From Macrostomum hystrix (lineage: Eukaryota > Platyhelminthes > Macrostomidae), in NCBI GenBank assembly GCA_950097015.1, contig CATNEN010000024.1:5780001-5844000 (forward strand): 64,000 nucleotides of DNA. Direction: 5' to 3'. Within the stretch, counting starts at the first letter, position 1; every line of letters begins with the position of its first letter. Position numbers and translations under genes: made by a program. The notes under the pieces were generated by a model. That model ran no database searches and had not been told where the DNA came from. It saw only the letters and a list, made by a program, of their open reading frames with translations. Positions 39,295 to 51,500 of this stretch are shown here, in pieces.

Positions 39295-39744
39295 TTATAA
39301 ACGAATATAATAAAAACCGGGAGATTGAATATGGAAACTGCAGCGGTAAAAGTTATAAAAAACGCCAATAAAAGTAGATGCGCTGCTACACTTGACAACA
39401 GTAGAGAAGTAAAAAATGCTCATAACACTTAACATGATCATGTCAATAACAGTCGCTGCCATATGGCGTGAAAAATATGTCCTACGACGCAACTTTGCCA
39501 GACCCTCAATTGCTTCGAGGAATGCTTCCAAGTGCGAAAAATGCAATAGTTTGAAGGCAATAAATGAGGTGATAAACACCACCACAGCTTCGGTAACATT
39601 TTCAAAAAACAATCGAGCCCCGTTGACAGAAACGCCGAGCCATTTTGCTTCTCTGGGTGTCTTTGCAAGTGTGGGAACTAGCTCGTCTTCATCCAGTTCA
39701 AAACCGTCATGAGGTTTAATTGTGACATTGCGACTGCAGAGCAC
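39295..39744 (-). pseudogene. Isolated copy of the unrecognised domain found at 31.1 kb
   Basis: 149 codons open on the - strand without a convincing start. The central part KWLGVSVNGARLFF, VVVFITSFIAFKLLH and LEAFLEAIEGLAKLRRR lines up with SWRGISVNGTVLRC, YLEAFLETLEVLSKLRRR of the 31,094-32,377 frame, at about 40 % identity over 60 residues by eye. The 30-40 residues before the domain are acidic (DGFELDEDELV). I do not recognise the family. It may be the last exon of a transposon gene or of a small host gene family. Confidence 0.45.
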
Positions 39745-40401
39745 TTGTTGACCATATTAATTGTATTTTAATGCAATTTTGCAGAAATGATTGGGATACA
39801 ACAGAAACAGATATTGGGGATAAAAATACATTGGCTGATCCAGGAAAAGCTCACGCTTTTGTATGCTGCAGTCAGAGTCTTCTATAAATAACAAAGCTGT
39901 TACTTCTAGAAGTCTCTGGCTGCAGTAAACAAGTTTGTGCACTCCCTCTGCCCCTAAAAATGCCGGCCTCAACTTGCAGGGAAAACAGTAGTCATCGCTG
40001 TGCCTTGCGGGTCCATGCAGTTGTTATTTCTAGAAGTCTCTGACCCCAATGTACATTGCGAGAGATCGTAGTTAAAACCTAAGATTATTTATAGAGAACT
40101 AGATTGCCAAACCCCACACCCCTGCTGACAGAAGTCGGCAGCCCTTCTGCTGGTTGCATAACCTGGGGCAGAAGCATGCGGCAGCCAAGGGTTGCAGTTC
40201 GATGGCGCACTAGAGCCCGGTACGCGGCACTGAAAACATAAAACAGCCATGGATACAGCTAAGTAATTCAGTATATGCAATCTCAGTGGCGTAGCTAAAG
40301 TGGGGGATAAGGGGATATATTCCCAAAGCTCAGAAACTTTTTATTCGAGAAAAATCGAGAGAGAAAATAAGGTTAATATAAATTCAATACATTTTAAAAT
40401 G

Positions 40402-40590
40402 TCAGGGGGAGAGAGGAGAGAGTACTGTGGCTCTCAGCCATAAAAAATTAAGCTAAATTGAACAGCCGGGGGGAGAGAGGAGAGAGTACTGTGGCTCTCA
40501 GCCACAAAAAATTAAGCTAAATCGAACAGGCAGGGGGAGAGAGGAGAGAGTACTGTAGCTCTAAGCCACAACAAATTAAGCTAAGGTGAT
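40402..40590. repeat. 64-bp tandem repeat, 3 copies
   Basis: Unit contains GGGGGAGAGAGGAGAGAGTA followed by CTGTGGCTCTCAGCCA and a TTAAGCTAAAT tail. Three copies with few changes. Confidence 0.8.
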
Positions 40591-41187
40591 GAATTTGTGT
40601 TTGGGTTAGTGGGTTAAGAATGGGAGCCTTGGCCCCCGGGTGGTCGGCTTTATTTGGTTGAGCTGAGTACAGATAATCTATGGGGAAAAAGGGAAGGCTA
40701 GTATTGCTTGGTGGAATAAGTGTGGTTTTTTATAGAAATAAAAGAAAGTTAGAGTCGTAACTAAGTCTCAAATAAAAGTTCATTAGAGAAGCTACAGTAC
40801 ATTAAGAGGGCGCGCGAAATAACAAACCAAGGAGAAGTAAATACAAGGCTTATTTTAGGCCTAAAAATGAAGCATCCTTGTCACTTATGTGTTATGTCAC
40901 TCCTTGTCACCTAATTCTAAAACAAACTATGTGGCCTAGGCCTTATCGAAGTCACTAATATCATTAGTCTTAGTCTTAATGTCAAAGCTTGGCACCTGAA
41001 GAAAGCTTGCCCTTTTATATTTATTTCTAGATATAGCTAATCTAGCTAAATAGTCGCATTTTAGGCAATAGCTAGATAAATAAAGATATAGTCCTTTTTA
41101 AATGAATCTTAGTTTAGATATCACTAATAAAAGGACATTAAAAAGTTGGACTCAAAGTAAAAATAAAAATTTTGATCGTGACAGGCT

Positions 41188-41218
41188 GACAGCAATATAT
41201 ATATATATATTGCTGTCA
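41188..41218. other. Palindrome TGACAGCAATATAT... with AT core
   Basis: TGACAGCAAT, an (AT)n core and ATTGCTGTCA form a near-perfect hairpin. Confidence 0.6.
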
Positions 41219-41616
41219 CTATATAGATCTATTCCTTAATAGGTATTTAAATAAATAAAAAATGTTTTTGGTGAGTATCTTTAAGACAAAAGTGGGTCAT
41301 TGTAAGGCAATATTTAAGGCATTGTGCTTTTCATACTCACATAATATTTTAAGTTTATTATTATGCTCACTTTGATAATGAGGCTGGGCTTTTTGTAGTA
41401 GTTTAGACTCTTGATTGATTTGAAATATATAAACTTTTTACAATAGTATGAGTATGTAGGCCTTACTATATTTTGGCTATATTCATAGAGCAAGTAGACA
41501 CTATACGCTCGTATATATACGAGCTATATATATAAAGTTATTTACCATAGCTAGCTAGTCATGTATTCCTTTTAACTATCACCTTTTATCACTTTAAACT
41601 ATCTATTTTGCATCAG

Positions 41617-44600
41617 TTGGTATTCCTGCATGGTCTCGGTGACACTGGACACAGCTGGTCAGAGATCCTACATCCACTTCTGCCCCCACACTGCCGGTTG
41701 GTATGCCCACATGCGCCAATTCGTCCACTGACTGTCTATGATGGCGAGGTGATGCCAGCCTGGTTTGATGTTATCTCCCGCACTGCCAGCTCGGCTGTAC
41801 AGGTGGGCTGAGACTGTATGCTTTTTATTATTGATATATATAAATCGGTCTGCTCATATTTATATATTTCTTTAAGTTGTATTTTCTCTTCTCTCTCTCC
41901 AATTTCTCCTCCCCCTCTAATAGATCAGTTTAACAAATAATTGCGCAGGACCCGGCCAGTGTTGCTGAAGCTTGCAACAGATTGAACCAGCTGCTGTCTG
42001 ACGAGGCGGCCATCCTGCCCGCAGGTGGCTCTGCACCTCCCAACAGCCGAATTATGCTAGGCGGCTTCTCACAGGGCGGCGCTCTTGCCCTGTACACCGG
42101 ACTCACTACCCGGCGCTCCAGCCAACTGGCTGGCTTGATTGGCCTGTCATGCTACCTGCCCCTCATGGATCAGGAGCAGCAGGGCCTGCTGCTGAATTGC
42201 CCAGCTACCCAGGTGGAAGGTACAATTGTTGTTGTTAGTATTAAGGTTCACTGCTTTAGCAGCTTAGTATGCTCATGTCTAACAGGTTAACTCCGAATCA
42301 GTTTAACACGTTAAACTCCAAGCCGGTCTAACAGGTTGCACTCCGAACCAGTCTAACAGGTTGCACTCCCAACCAGTCTCACATGTTACTCTCCATTTAC
42401 CTGCTAATCCAAATTCTTCAGGTTAGTCAGATCCTCCCAGATCATCAGGATGTCGCTGCTTTCCTGAGGCATTCTCCCCAGGCAATTGCAGATTTGGAAA
42501 AAATTGCATCGGGGAGACACAATAGGTGAAAAATGTTCCAGAGAGTATAAGGTACCTAAATAACAAATTAGATTTTGACTTTCTGTCCAGATTAAGACAA
42601 AATACGAAAAAGCTAATAATCCAATATAAGTAGTGCGACACTTTTTAATTGTTTAGCAAATTGTGATAACAAAAGTAGGTCAATTTAACTTAAATGCATG
42701 TAAATACAATGTATCTATAAAACAGTCCAAATAATAGTTCGTGATCCATGTGCACTCTGTACCAAGGCTCTTGCTCTTCTGGCCACCGGTGAACGGTCGC
42801 TGGTCCGGGTGGTCGAAGCATCGAGCAGGTTGAGCAGCTGCGGATGAAAGCCTTCATGTCGTTGCAGTAGCCGGGCCACCAAGCGTAGTTCTGAAGGCGA
42901 GCGCGAGTCCAGCCGGATCCTTGATGCGTGTCATTGTTCACCAGCTGAAGGACCATGCGGTCGCCGTAGCAAATGGACTCCGTCCTCGACTGCCAGGGCG
43001 CATCGCGCCGCTTTGAAGGGCCTCTCAGCATGTGAGCAGTTGGACCATCTGTTTTGAATGCGACTCGCTTCGTAATATCCATCAGCAGCCTCTCCCGCTT
43101 AGTTTCTTTCTTCCTTGAGCTCCTGCCACGGGATCACTTCTTCCGCCGTCCAGTGGATGACGCTCTCGAGCTGCTCGTCCTGGTACTCGATGTTATTGGC
43201 GTACTGATCCTTCGCCTCGAAGTTGTCGTCGTCGAAGTCTAGCCGTGTTATCGCGTCGACCTGCGGATTCGATTCGCCCTTTGTTTAGATGATGTCGTAG
43301 TCAAAGGCCATCAGCTTAATGACCCACCGAAGCAGCCTACGCAACCTTCGGCAGTTTGCGCCTCGAGCCAAAAATAAACTCTAAAGGGCGATGGTCGGTT
43401 CTCAGTGTGAATCGCGATCCAGTGTGAATAGCAGGAATTGCGTGGCTCGCTCCTTGAGATGGCACTGATCGCGCAGCACAGTAGAATGGCTTGGCTCCCT
43501 CAAAGAGTTTGATTTTAGTCTGGAAAAACTTTAAGGCAGCCAAGTTGCTGATTCTCGTTGATGATGACGGCGTCCTGCAGCTTGATGTTGTCCATGCCGA
43601 GCAGACCGTGCTTCTGCACGCCGCAACCGTTGATCTTGATGGTCCTGAAGAGGCCTGCCTTTGCTGTGCTGGGGCCTAGGGAATACACTTCAGACACAGC
43701 AGACTCTGTTGTCTCCACATGGACAGCTCGGGATCTGCAGACAGTCGCAAAGGGATTCTTCTTCAGGCAGTAGGTGCATTTTTTACTATATGCCGGGCAG
43801 TTGCCTCTAGGGAAGCTGGTGCCACAGAATCTGCATTTCAAGGTTGCTGATGTCTTTAAAAGTGGCGCGCTTTTCTGCTGGCCGGTGAACGCGATTGTCC
43901 GCAGTTGTGGAGGCGTTGTAATCCCTGATCTGCTTCAGGTGCTGTGCTGCAGGCTCTGCATAATTTTGTCTAGCAACATATCGCCCTCTAGCCGCTCAAG
44001 GATTCGTTTCTTGTGTTCAGGCGAGACCAGACCATCGATGAGTCGCATCACAATCATGTCGTTTTCCTTAATCTTCTTCATAGCGTTGCAGCAGCCCTCA
44101 GTCTTCGGAAGTATGCCAAGACGCTCTACCCTGTCTCCTGTCTGAGGTTAGGGAATTTCGGGCGCTCAGCAATGACGAGGTGCTTTTTTGCTTCTTTGTT
44201 GTCGACGAGTGTTTTGATGTCGTCAAACGTCATTTCGCTCAACTTCTTGGGCGCTGCCATGAGGGACAAGGTGCGAATGGCTTGAAGCCCTGCCTTTGAT
44301 AGAAACAAATCAGTTTTGTTGTTGTTGTTGTTACTCCCGGCCGGTAGGATCCGGGGGGCGTGTCTGCGCCCCTACCGTGTGGAGGAATTCGAGCGCGCGG
44401 GGGCCGTCCGTCGAGAGGACGGCCAGGGACGGGTTTGGTCCAAGGATGCGGGCCCGAAGGTCGTCAAGGGCCCGGCAGTGCAGGAAAACGTGGGCCACGT
44501 CTTCGTCGGCGGCTCCGCAGCGGGGGCAGGTGGCGGCGGTGTCCAGGCTGATCCGGTGCCGATACCAGCGCAGGAGCGGTGAGTGGCCCGTGCGCAGCTG

Positions 44601-46071
44601 GGCGAGGGTCACCGCGTCGGCCCGGTTTAGGCGTGGCCGCGGGGCGGCGGTGGCGGTTGCCAGACGGTGGGTGGCGCAGTGTGGGTCGGCCGCGTAGGCT
44701 TCGCGGGTGCGCTCGGCGAGGACCCGGCGGAGGGCGGCCCGCGCTGACCCGAAGTCGATCGGCGTCTCGTCCTGGGGGAGGCCGGCCGCGGTCTTGGCGG
44801 TGGCGTCCGCGGCATCGTTCCGCCGGAGGTCGCAGTGGCTGGGGACCCATTGCAGCCAGATTTGGAAGCGGGCGGCAATGTGGGTCAGCAGCATCCAGAT
44901 CTCCCGGCACGCTGGCGAGGAGGACTTGGACGGTCCCTTCTCGAGGGCTCGGAGCAGGGACTGCGAGTCCGTCAGGCAGCGGAGGCCGCTCAGGGAGGCG
45001 AGGTCCGGCCTGGAGGCGACGTGCTGAAGCCCCAACCGGAGCGCACAAAATCAGTTTTGTCGCAGGCTCCGTCAGAGTGGAAAGCTTCTTGATGCGTGCT
45101 GTAGCTGCTAATTGTTGCATCCACGCCTCGGCCATTTCAGCGTCTTCCAAATTGAGCTCTTGGCTCTGTTGTCTGCCTGCTTAAGACGCCATTTTTGTGT
45201 CCCAAATAACTAAGTGAAGCTCAAGCTCATTTTTAGCAAGTAGCCTTAAATCTGGGCGAGACTAGATTATTATTGAAAATCAACGATAGTTAATATAGCG
45301 AGATATTTTAATGCGATCGGATGAGAGTGGTTGAAGGTGACAATTTAGCTCCCAAAAAACATTTTTGGGTGGTCCCATTAAAAGACCAGTCCAGTCTCGA
45401 GGCGTTCTCTTGCGTACTTTACAAGGATATCTTCACACTCAGACAGGCAATGTCCTTATTGGTCTTGTGCTTCGCGGCCAGTTTAATAGGATAGAGAAAT
45501 TCTAGCTGAGAATAGAGAGGGAGAGGGCAGTAAGCAGTAAGAGGACGGCGCGCGCAGATACGAACCAAGCAAAACGTAGAGAAAAAGGATAAGTAATAAC
45601 AGGTTACACTCCAAGCTATATTATTAATAGTCAAGTTACGAGTATATTACGTGTCGTATTTGACACCAGAAACGAGTTTCATATGCTACTCTCAGTAGAA
45701 TGCTTGTAGTATTTTCGCGCATAAAGGCTTAATAAAATAAATGGAATCATTTGCAGACGCCCAGGCTGGAAGTCAGCCGACGCAGCAGCCGCCAGTGTTC
45801 TTTGCCCACGGCGACGTTGATGATGTTGTCCTGCCACAGAGGAGCCTGGCCAGCAGCCAGCTCATGCGACAGAGGCTGGGCGTTATGAACTTGCGCTATC
45901 GCTGCTATACCGGACTGGCGCATTGGGCAGGAGATCAGGTGAGTGCACACGCTGAAGGCCTACTGTTGCTCGCATTACAGCATTCTTAAATGCCTTAAAC
46001 TTACTCTACCCATATCATTATTGCAGGAAATGCAAGACCTGAAAGAGTTTATCTGGTCCAGGCTTCCTTGA
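41617..46071 (+). CDS. Acyl-protein thioesterase / lysophospholipase (LYPLA-like), first exon missing
   Basis: Alpha/beta-hydrolase that removes palmitate from cytosolic proteins. Four exons with matching phases: 41617-41802, 41949-42219 (phase 1), 45757-45938 and 46027-46071, coding for 227 residues plus stop. LVFLHGLGDTGHSW is the first strand and oxyanion loop. The nucleophile Ser is in GGFSQGGALALY (exon 2 here). The catalytic Asp is in HGDVDDVVLP and the His in GLAHWAGDQ (exon 3). All triad residues are present. Human relatives have 230 residues, so only the N-terminal ~15-25 residues are in an exon not found. Introns are 146, 3,537 and 88 bp; the large one is filled with retrotransposon remnants. 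Confidence 0.93.
42285..42390. repeat. Tandem repeat of about 29 bp, 3-4 copies
   Basis: Degenerate units AACCAGTCTAACAGGTTGCA with CTCC between them, just inside the large thioesterase intron. Confidence 0.6.
42690..45190 (-). pseudogene. Decayed Ty3/gypsy retrotransposon (gag, RNase H, integrase parts) in an intron
   Basis: Remnants in element order on the - strand. Gag parts lie at 45,190-45,048 and 44,319-44,126 (MTFDDIKTLVDN, HLVIAERPKFPNL). Gag zinc knuckles lie at 43,841-43,740 (CRFCGTSFPRGNC, CTYCLKKNPFATVC). An RNase H piece lies at about 43,420-43,340 (FTLRTDHRPLEFIFG), and the integrase zinc module at about 42,930-42,800 (DTHQGSGWTRARLQNYAWWP, CSTCSML). Most of protease and RT is deleted and several stops and frameshifts are present. 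The knuckle and gag text resemble K02A2.6-type elements. The copy ends inside integrase, and no LTR was found. A LINE interrupts its gag. Confidence 0.8.
44320..45047 (-). mobile_element. 5'-truncated LINE (RNase H and C-terminal zinc finger) inserted in the gypsy gag
   Basis: The 13-bp sequence AAATCAGTTTTGT occurs at 44,307-44,319 and 45,048-45,060, flanking the insert as a target duplication. On the - strand the insert ends in (AAC)n, a LINE tail. Its frame (45,035-44,331) encodes part of an RNase H domain (LRCLTDSQSLLRALEKG, LQWVPSHCDLRRNDAADATA) and the CPRCGAADEDVAHVFLHC zinc finger typical of the C-terminal end of R1/I/Jockey-like elements. GC content is much higher than the surroundings. 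Only 728 bp survive, and the RT is absent by 5' truncation. Confidence 0.88.
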
Positions 46072-46260
46072 TTCAGCATCACGTGCAGTAATATAACATT
46101 GTGTTTTTCTCAACTGAAACCAAAAACGATGTTAGATCGTATATAAACCAGTTGATTTTTTACGACTGGAAAATAGACTAACATAAACGTACGATGTCTC
46201 TCATACGTACACAAAAGCTGAAGCTCGTTATTTTTCATTTTCTGACATTTAGCTGCGCTT

Positions 46261-46323
46261 CTCCCAGATCCTTCTGGGAGACACCGATGGTAGCGTCCTC
46301 AGGTTGACGCTACCATCGGTGTC
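46261..46323. other. Two adjacent perfect hairpins
   Basis: CTCCCAGATCCTTCTGGGAG (8-bp stem) is followed by an 18-bp perfect stem, GACACCGATGGTAGCGTC at 46,280-46,297 and its complement at 46,306-46,323, with an 8-nt loop. Confidence 0.8.
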
Positions 46324-46334
46324 ATCCTCAGCTA

Positions 46335-46510
46335 TTTAGTGCCCGTTCTCCCAGATCCTAAAGTAGTTAAAACCGGTTATCCTAGATCATCAGGAAGTTA
46401 TTACCGATAATCCTAGATCCTCAGGTAGTTACTGCCATTCTTCTAGATCATCAGGTAGTTACTGCCATTCTCTTTTATCCTCAGTCTGTGCTGGCACCCT
46501 ACCAGATCAT
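46335..46510. repeat. Degenerate tandem repeat with TCCTAGATCATCAGGTAGTT units
   Basis: About five units of ~30-35 bp containing AGATCMTCAGGTAGTTACTG. A related CCAGATCATCAGG also appears at 42,428-42,452 in the thioesterase intron. Confidence 0.55.
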
Positions 46511-47320
46511 TAAAGTGTCTAGAATATAATATTATTTTAATCCCACAGTCAGCGCAGTATTCGGTGACTGCTCTGTCTCATTTAAAATTCCATTTCAATA
46601 CAGAAGTGTGAAGAAAAACTGTTCAATTCACGGTCCAGCACGTGGTCTATCTCCTGCCACGATTAGAAGTTGCCTTACTGCAATCCATCGCCCTCGCGAT
46701 TGTGTTGTTTCTGTAATCCCAATGGCGCTGCTAATCCCAGTATGTTATCCGCAGATTTGCTTGCCCCTGGGCTCTATATAAACTGCCGCAATCAGCTCTG
46801 GGGATTTGGGGAGCGAGTTTAATAGGATTTGTCTATTGTCGCGGTTACTCGTATGCACAGATTAGCTCGGGTTGAGGCAATCGTCATAGGCAGGACTTGA
46901 TGACTCAACATGCGAAACAGCGCGATGACTCGCGCGTGCTTTCTTGGCCATTTATTCTTACATAAACAATATTCATCAACGAAGGACGATTTACAAGTAT
47001 TTATTGCTCAAAATAGTGCCAATAGTGTTTCGCGTGTGTTTGCTCTACAGTTCAGCACGCGATAAATTAAACAATGTCTGCGAGTGGCGGCTTGGACAAT
47101 ATTGTAAATGAGAAAATGCACGCACATTGTATTACTGAAACTCCCACTTTCAACTAATTATACTCTTGAATCCTGCTTTAAATTGCCTGACAGTGCAAAA
47201 CATAATCAAGTTTCCTGGGTCTTGTCAGATGTTTGTCAGACTTTTAGTTATTTTCTACGAGAAAAATTAAAAGGCCACAAATTGATTGGCTAATTAATTC
47301 TCGTATTCTCTTTCTGTCTT
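46511..47320. other. Non-coding stretch
   Basis: No gene or repeat was recognised. A short + strand frame (47,108-47,293) has no features. Confidence 0.4.
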
Positions 47321-47321
47321 T

Positions 47322-47800
47322 CCCCCTGGGAAAAGACCAGTGGGTATTTCGAATACCCACTGCCTACTTTACGATGCCTCCCAAACCGAATGACCGATTT
47401 TTGTGAAACTCCAACATATGGATCAAAATTGTATGCCCTTTACGACGAACTAACTTTCAAAGCCGTCCGAGTAAACATCGTCTAGATATTCAGCGATTCT
47501 TGTCGAAGACGCTGGTGTCATGAACAACAAACTTTGCTCCTCTATTATAAGAATAACTTTATGGCGAATCCCCAATGGGTCAATATTGGTCACTATTGTC
47601 TCTCTTAAACCTAATAATTAACAATATAATGAATACAATATGCAATAATAGTCTATATGGTTATATGATACCTTACAGTTCATGTTATTCTGTGTCTATT
47701 GGTGATGGCGATGACTATGATTTGTGATTCTGGAAGCTAGTTCACCGGATAAAGGGGAAAATTTTAGCCCGTGTTCAGGATTTCATGGTGATTGGTTGAA
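47322..47800 (+). repeat. Dispersed repeat family, copy 1
   Basis: Shares CTCCCAAACCGAATGACCGA-type text, AACTTTCAAAGCCGTCCGA, GATATTCAGCGA and TTTTAGCCCGTGTTCAGGAT, in the same order, with copies at 59,735-60,112 (inverted) and 62,066-62,365. It starts with a palindrome CAGTGGGTATT/AATACCCACTG. No coding capacity seen. Confidence 0.65.
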
Positions 47801-47972
47801 TATTTTAGGAGATGCGGGGTTCCGGTCCCTTCCGGTGGCATCCTATATAAAAAGCTATTGTCTCAGGTACCTTTTACATGTACCACACGTTTCTAAGAAA
47901 ATTTTCGGCCTATTTTTTAACGTTTCAAACGTCGCCCGTCAAACAGCGCTAGTTTGCTGCCCCAAAAACCCT

Positions 47973-48500
47973 TCTAACACCAGCGTCTAACACTTATCAG
48001 AACACTGCAGCACATCCGATCTAACACATAGTCTAACACTTATCAGAACACTGCAGCAGATCCGATCTAACACCAGCGTCTAACACTTATCAGAACACTG
48101 CAGCACATCCGATCTAACATCAGAGTCTAACACTTATCAGAACACTGCAGCACATCCGATCTAACACATAGTCTAACACTTATCAGAACACTGCAGCATA
48201 TCCGATCTAACACCAGCGTCTAACACTTATCAGAACACTGCAGCACATCCGATCTAACACATAGTCTAACACTTATCAGAACACTGCAGCACATCCGATC
48301 TAACACATAGTCTAACACTTATCAGAACACTGCAGCACATCCGATCTAACACATAGTCTAACACTTATCAGAACACTGCAGCACATCCGATCTAACACAT
48401 AGTCTAACACTTATCAGAACACTGCAGCACATCCGATCTAACACATAGTCTAACACTTATCAGAACACTGCAGCACATCCGATCTAACACATAGTCTAAC
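47973..48500. repeat. 46-bp tandem repeat, 11 copies
   Basis: Unit includes AACACTTATCAGAACACTGC and AGCACATCCGATCTAACACA. Eleven copies with minor variants (CAGCG or CATAG at the junction). Its right edge supplies the stop codon of the spondin-like gene on the - strand. Confidence 0.92.
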
Positions 48501-51500
48501 AGTCGCCCTTCTTCCCTTCCGGCGGTATCCTGTGCAGCCATAGCATCGCCAGCGGGCCGCCTCCGCCTCTCATCGTCAAAGCCGTCCTCGTTAGCGTCGA
48601 CTTGGAGGACGCTAGCGGCGCGATTCGGCGTCGCGGCTCCAGCATGGAGGTGCCGGCGTCCCAGACAGTCAGGGGCAGGCGCAGGCCGCTTGCCCAGCTG
48701 CAGTCTGGCAGGCAGAGATCCAGCAGTGCTGCGCCAATGAAGGCGCCAGGACTCGCCAGTGAAAACCGTGACAGAAGCGTCACGAGGTGGTGGCTGCTGT
48801 TGACAGTCAGGATGGCCGACCGGCTGTGCTGGTCCGCCGGCGCCCAGGGCGGCACATCTCTGGATTGGTCCGCGGGTAGCTTGCTGCGCTAATTCTACCA
48901 AGATTAGATTACATTTTTACTGTGTTTTCTCATGCCTCCCTGTCTCTTTACCGTGTGTTCTCACATTTTCTGACTCTTCTTGTTTCCCGTTTCCCTCCCA
49001 GTCTCTTTTGGCTTGTCTCATTCTACCTTCAAACGTCCAGAAGTTTTTTAAGACTACTTTCTGGCTACTTCGTTTCAAGGCTATTCCTGCAATAAAGAAT
49101 CAACCTCCCATTAGCGGTTAGAATTTTACAATACGGCCAGGCATAGGAAATTGAGGCGCGGAACGAGTCTAGCGTGCGCCTGGATCCTTCTCTGCCCGCC
49201 CAACCCTCCAAACAAAATTATCTTCCTAATTTTTGCATTTTTAGAATTTCAGGAATTGGAAAGAGGAGGTCCGGGTCACTGGCGAGAGCCCGTGTTTCCA
49301 ACCCCGGTCCAGCCGGTTTTATGTCCGGCAGTGCCTGCCTGCTAGCTAATTGTCTGCCAATTCTCCTGAAATCATAAATACGCTTCAGCGCTTTAGTTTG
49401 CCCAGCCCGCACCGATTTCATCTTTCTTCATGTTTTCCCTCAATTTCGCATTTCCTAATTTAAGAAATCTAGCAGACTGGCACTTATTGCGTTTTTTGCC
49501 TCTGTGTCCCATTCAGAGACCCAAAGTGCTGGTTGCAGTGACCCATTCAGAGACCCAAAGTGCTGGTTGCAGTGTCCCATTCAGAGATCCAAAGTGCTGG
49601 TTGCAGTGACCCATTCAGAGATCCAAAGTGCTGGTTGCAGTGACCCATTCAGAGATCCAAAGTGCTGGTTGCAGTGACCCATTCAGAGACCCAAAGTGCT
49701 GGTTGCAGTGACCCATTCAGAGACCCAAAGTGCTGGTTGCAGTGACCCATTCAGAGACCCAAAGTGCTGGTTGCAGTGACCCATTCAGAGATCCAAAGTG
49801 CTGGTTGCAGTGACCCATTCAGAGATCCAAAGTGCTGGTTGCAGTGACCCATTCAGAGATCCAAAGTGCTGGTTGCAGTGACCCATTTAGAGATCCAAAG
49901 TGCTGGTTGCAGTGACCCATTCAGAGATCCAAAGTGCTGGTTGCAGTGACCCATTCAGAGACCCAAAGTGCTGGTTGCAGTGTCCCATTCAGAGACCCAA
50001 AGTGTTGGTTGCAGTGGCCTGTTCAGTGACCCAAAGTGCTGGTTGCAGTGTCCCATTCAGAGACCCAAAGTGCCGGTTGCAGTGTCCCATTCAGAGACCC
50101 AAAGTGCCGGTTGCAGTGACCCATTCAGTGACCCAAAGTGCTGGTTGCAGTGACCCATTCAGAGACCCAAAGTGCTGGTTGCAGTGTCCCATTCAGAGAC
50201 CCAAAGTGTTGGTTGCAGTGGCCTGTTCAGTGACCCAAAGTGCTGGTTGCAGTGTCCCATTCAGAGACCCAAAGTGCCGGTTGCAGTGTCCCATTCAGAG
50301 ACCCAAAGTGCCGGTTGCAGTGTCCCATTCAGTGACCCAAAGTGCTGGTTGCAGTGACCCATTCAGTGACCCAAAGTGCTGGTTGCAGTGACCCATTCAG
50401 TGACCCAAAGTGCTGGTTGCTGTGACCCGTTCAGAGACCCAAAGTGCCGGTTGCAGTGTCCCATTCAGAGACCCAAAGTGCCGGTTGCAGTGACCCATTC
50501 AGTGACCCAAAGTGCTGGTTGCAGTGACCCATTCAGAGACCCAAAGTGCTGGTTGCAGTGTCCCATTCAGAGACCCAAAGTGTTGGTTGCAGTGGCCTGT
50601 TCAGTGACCCAAAGTGCTGGTTGCAGTGTCCCATTCAGAGACCCAAAGTGCCGGTTGCAGTGTCCCATTCAGAGACCCAAAGTGCCGGTTGCAGTGTCCC
50701 TTTCAGTGACCCAAAGTGCTGGTTGCAGTGACCCATTCAGTGACCCAAAGTGCTGGTTGCAGTGACCCATTCAGTGACCCAAAGTGCTGGTTGCTGTGAC
50801 CCGTTCAGAGACCCAAAGTGCTGGTTGCTGTGACCCATTCAGAGACCCAAAGTGCTGGTTGCTGTGACCCGTTCAGAGACCCAAAGTGCTGGTTGCTGTG
50901 ACCCGTTCAGAGACCCAAAGTGCTGGTTGCTGTGACCCATTCAGAGACCCAAAGTGCTGGTTGCTGTGACCCGTTCAGAGACCCAAAGTGCTGGTTGCTG
51001 TGACCCATTCAGAGACCCAAAGTGCTGGTTGCTGTGACCCGTTCAGAGACCCAAAGTGCTGGTTGCTGTGACCCATTCAGAGACCCAAAGTGCTGGTTGC
51101 TGTGACCCGTTCAGAGACCCAAAGTGCTGGTTGCTGTGACCCATTCAGAGACCCAAAGTGTTGGTTGCTGTGACCCGTTCAGAGACCCAAAGTGCTAGTT
51201 GCTGTGACCCATTCAGAGACCCAAAGTGCTGGTTGCTGTGACCCGTTCAGAGACCCAAAGTGCTGGTTGCTGTGACCCATTCAGAGACCCAAAGTGCTGG
51301 TTGCAGTGACCCGTTCAGAGACCCAAAGTGCTAGTTGCAGTGACCCGTTCAGAGACCCAAAGTGCTGGTTGCTGTGACCCATTCAGAGACCTAAGGTTCT
51401 GGTTGCAGTGACCCATTCAGAGACCCAAAGTGCTGGTTGCAGTGACCCGTTCAGAGACCCAAGGTGCTGGTTGCAGTGACCCATTCAGAGACAAACTGTT

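Larger units (their letters stand above)
39745..41616. other. Non-coding stretch before the thioesterase gene
   Basis: Holds the 64-bp tandem repeat (40,402-40,590), TAGGCCTA-type motifs (40,855-40,945) and an AT hairpin (41,188-41,218). The missing first exon of the thioesterase gene may lie here, but I could not identify it. Confidence 0.4.

Noticed and set aside
44579-45184. Arg/Gly-rich + strand frame of 201 codons
   Set aside because: Antisense to the LINE RNase H frame in GC-rich DNA; the - strand frame has recognisable motifs.
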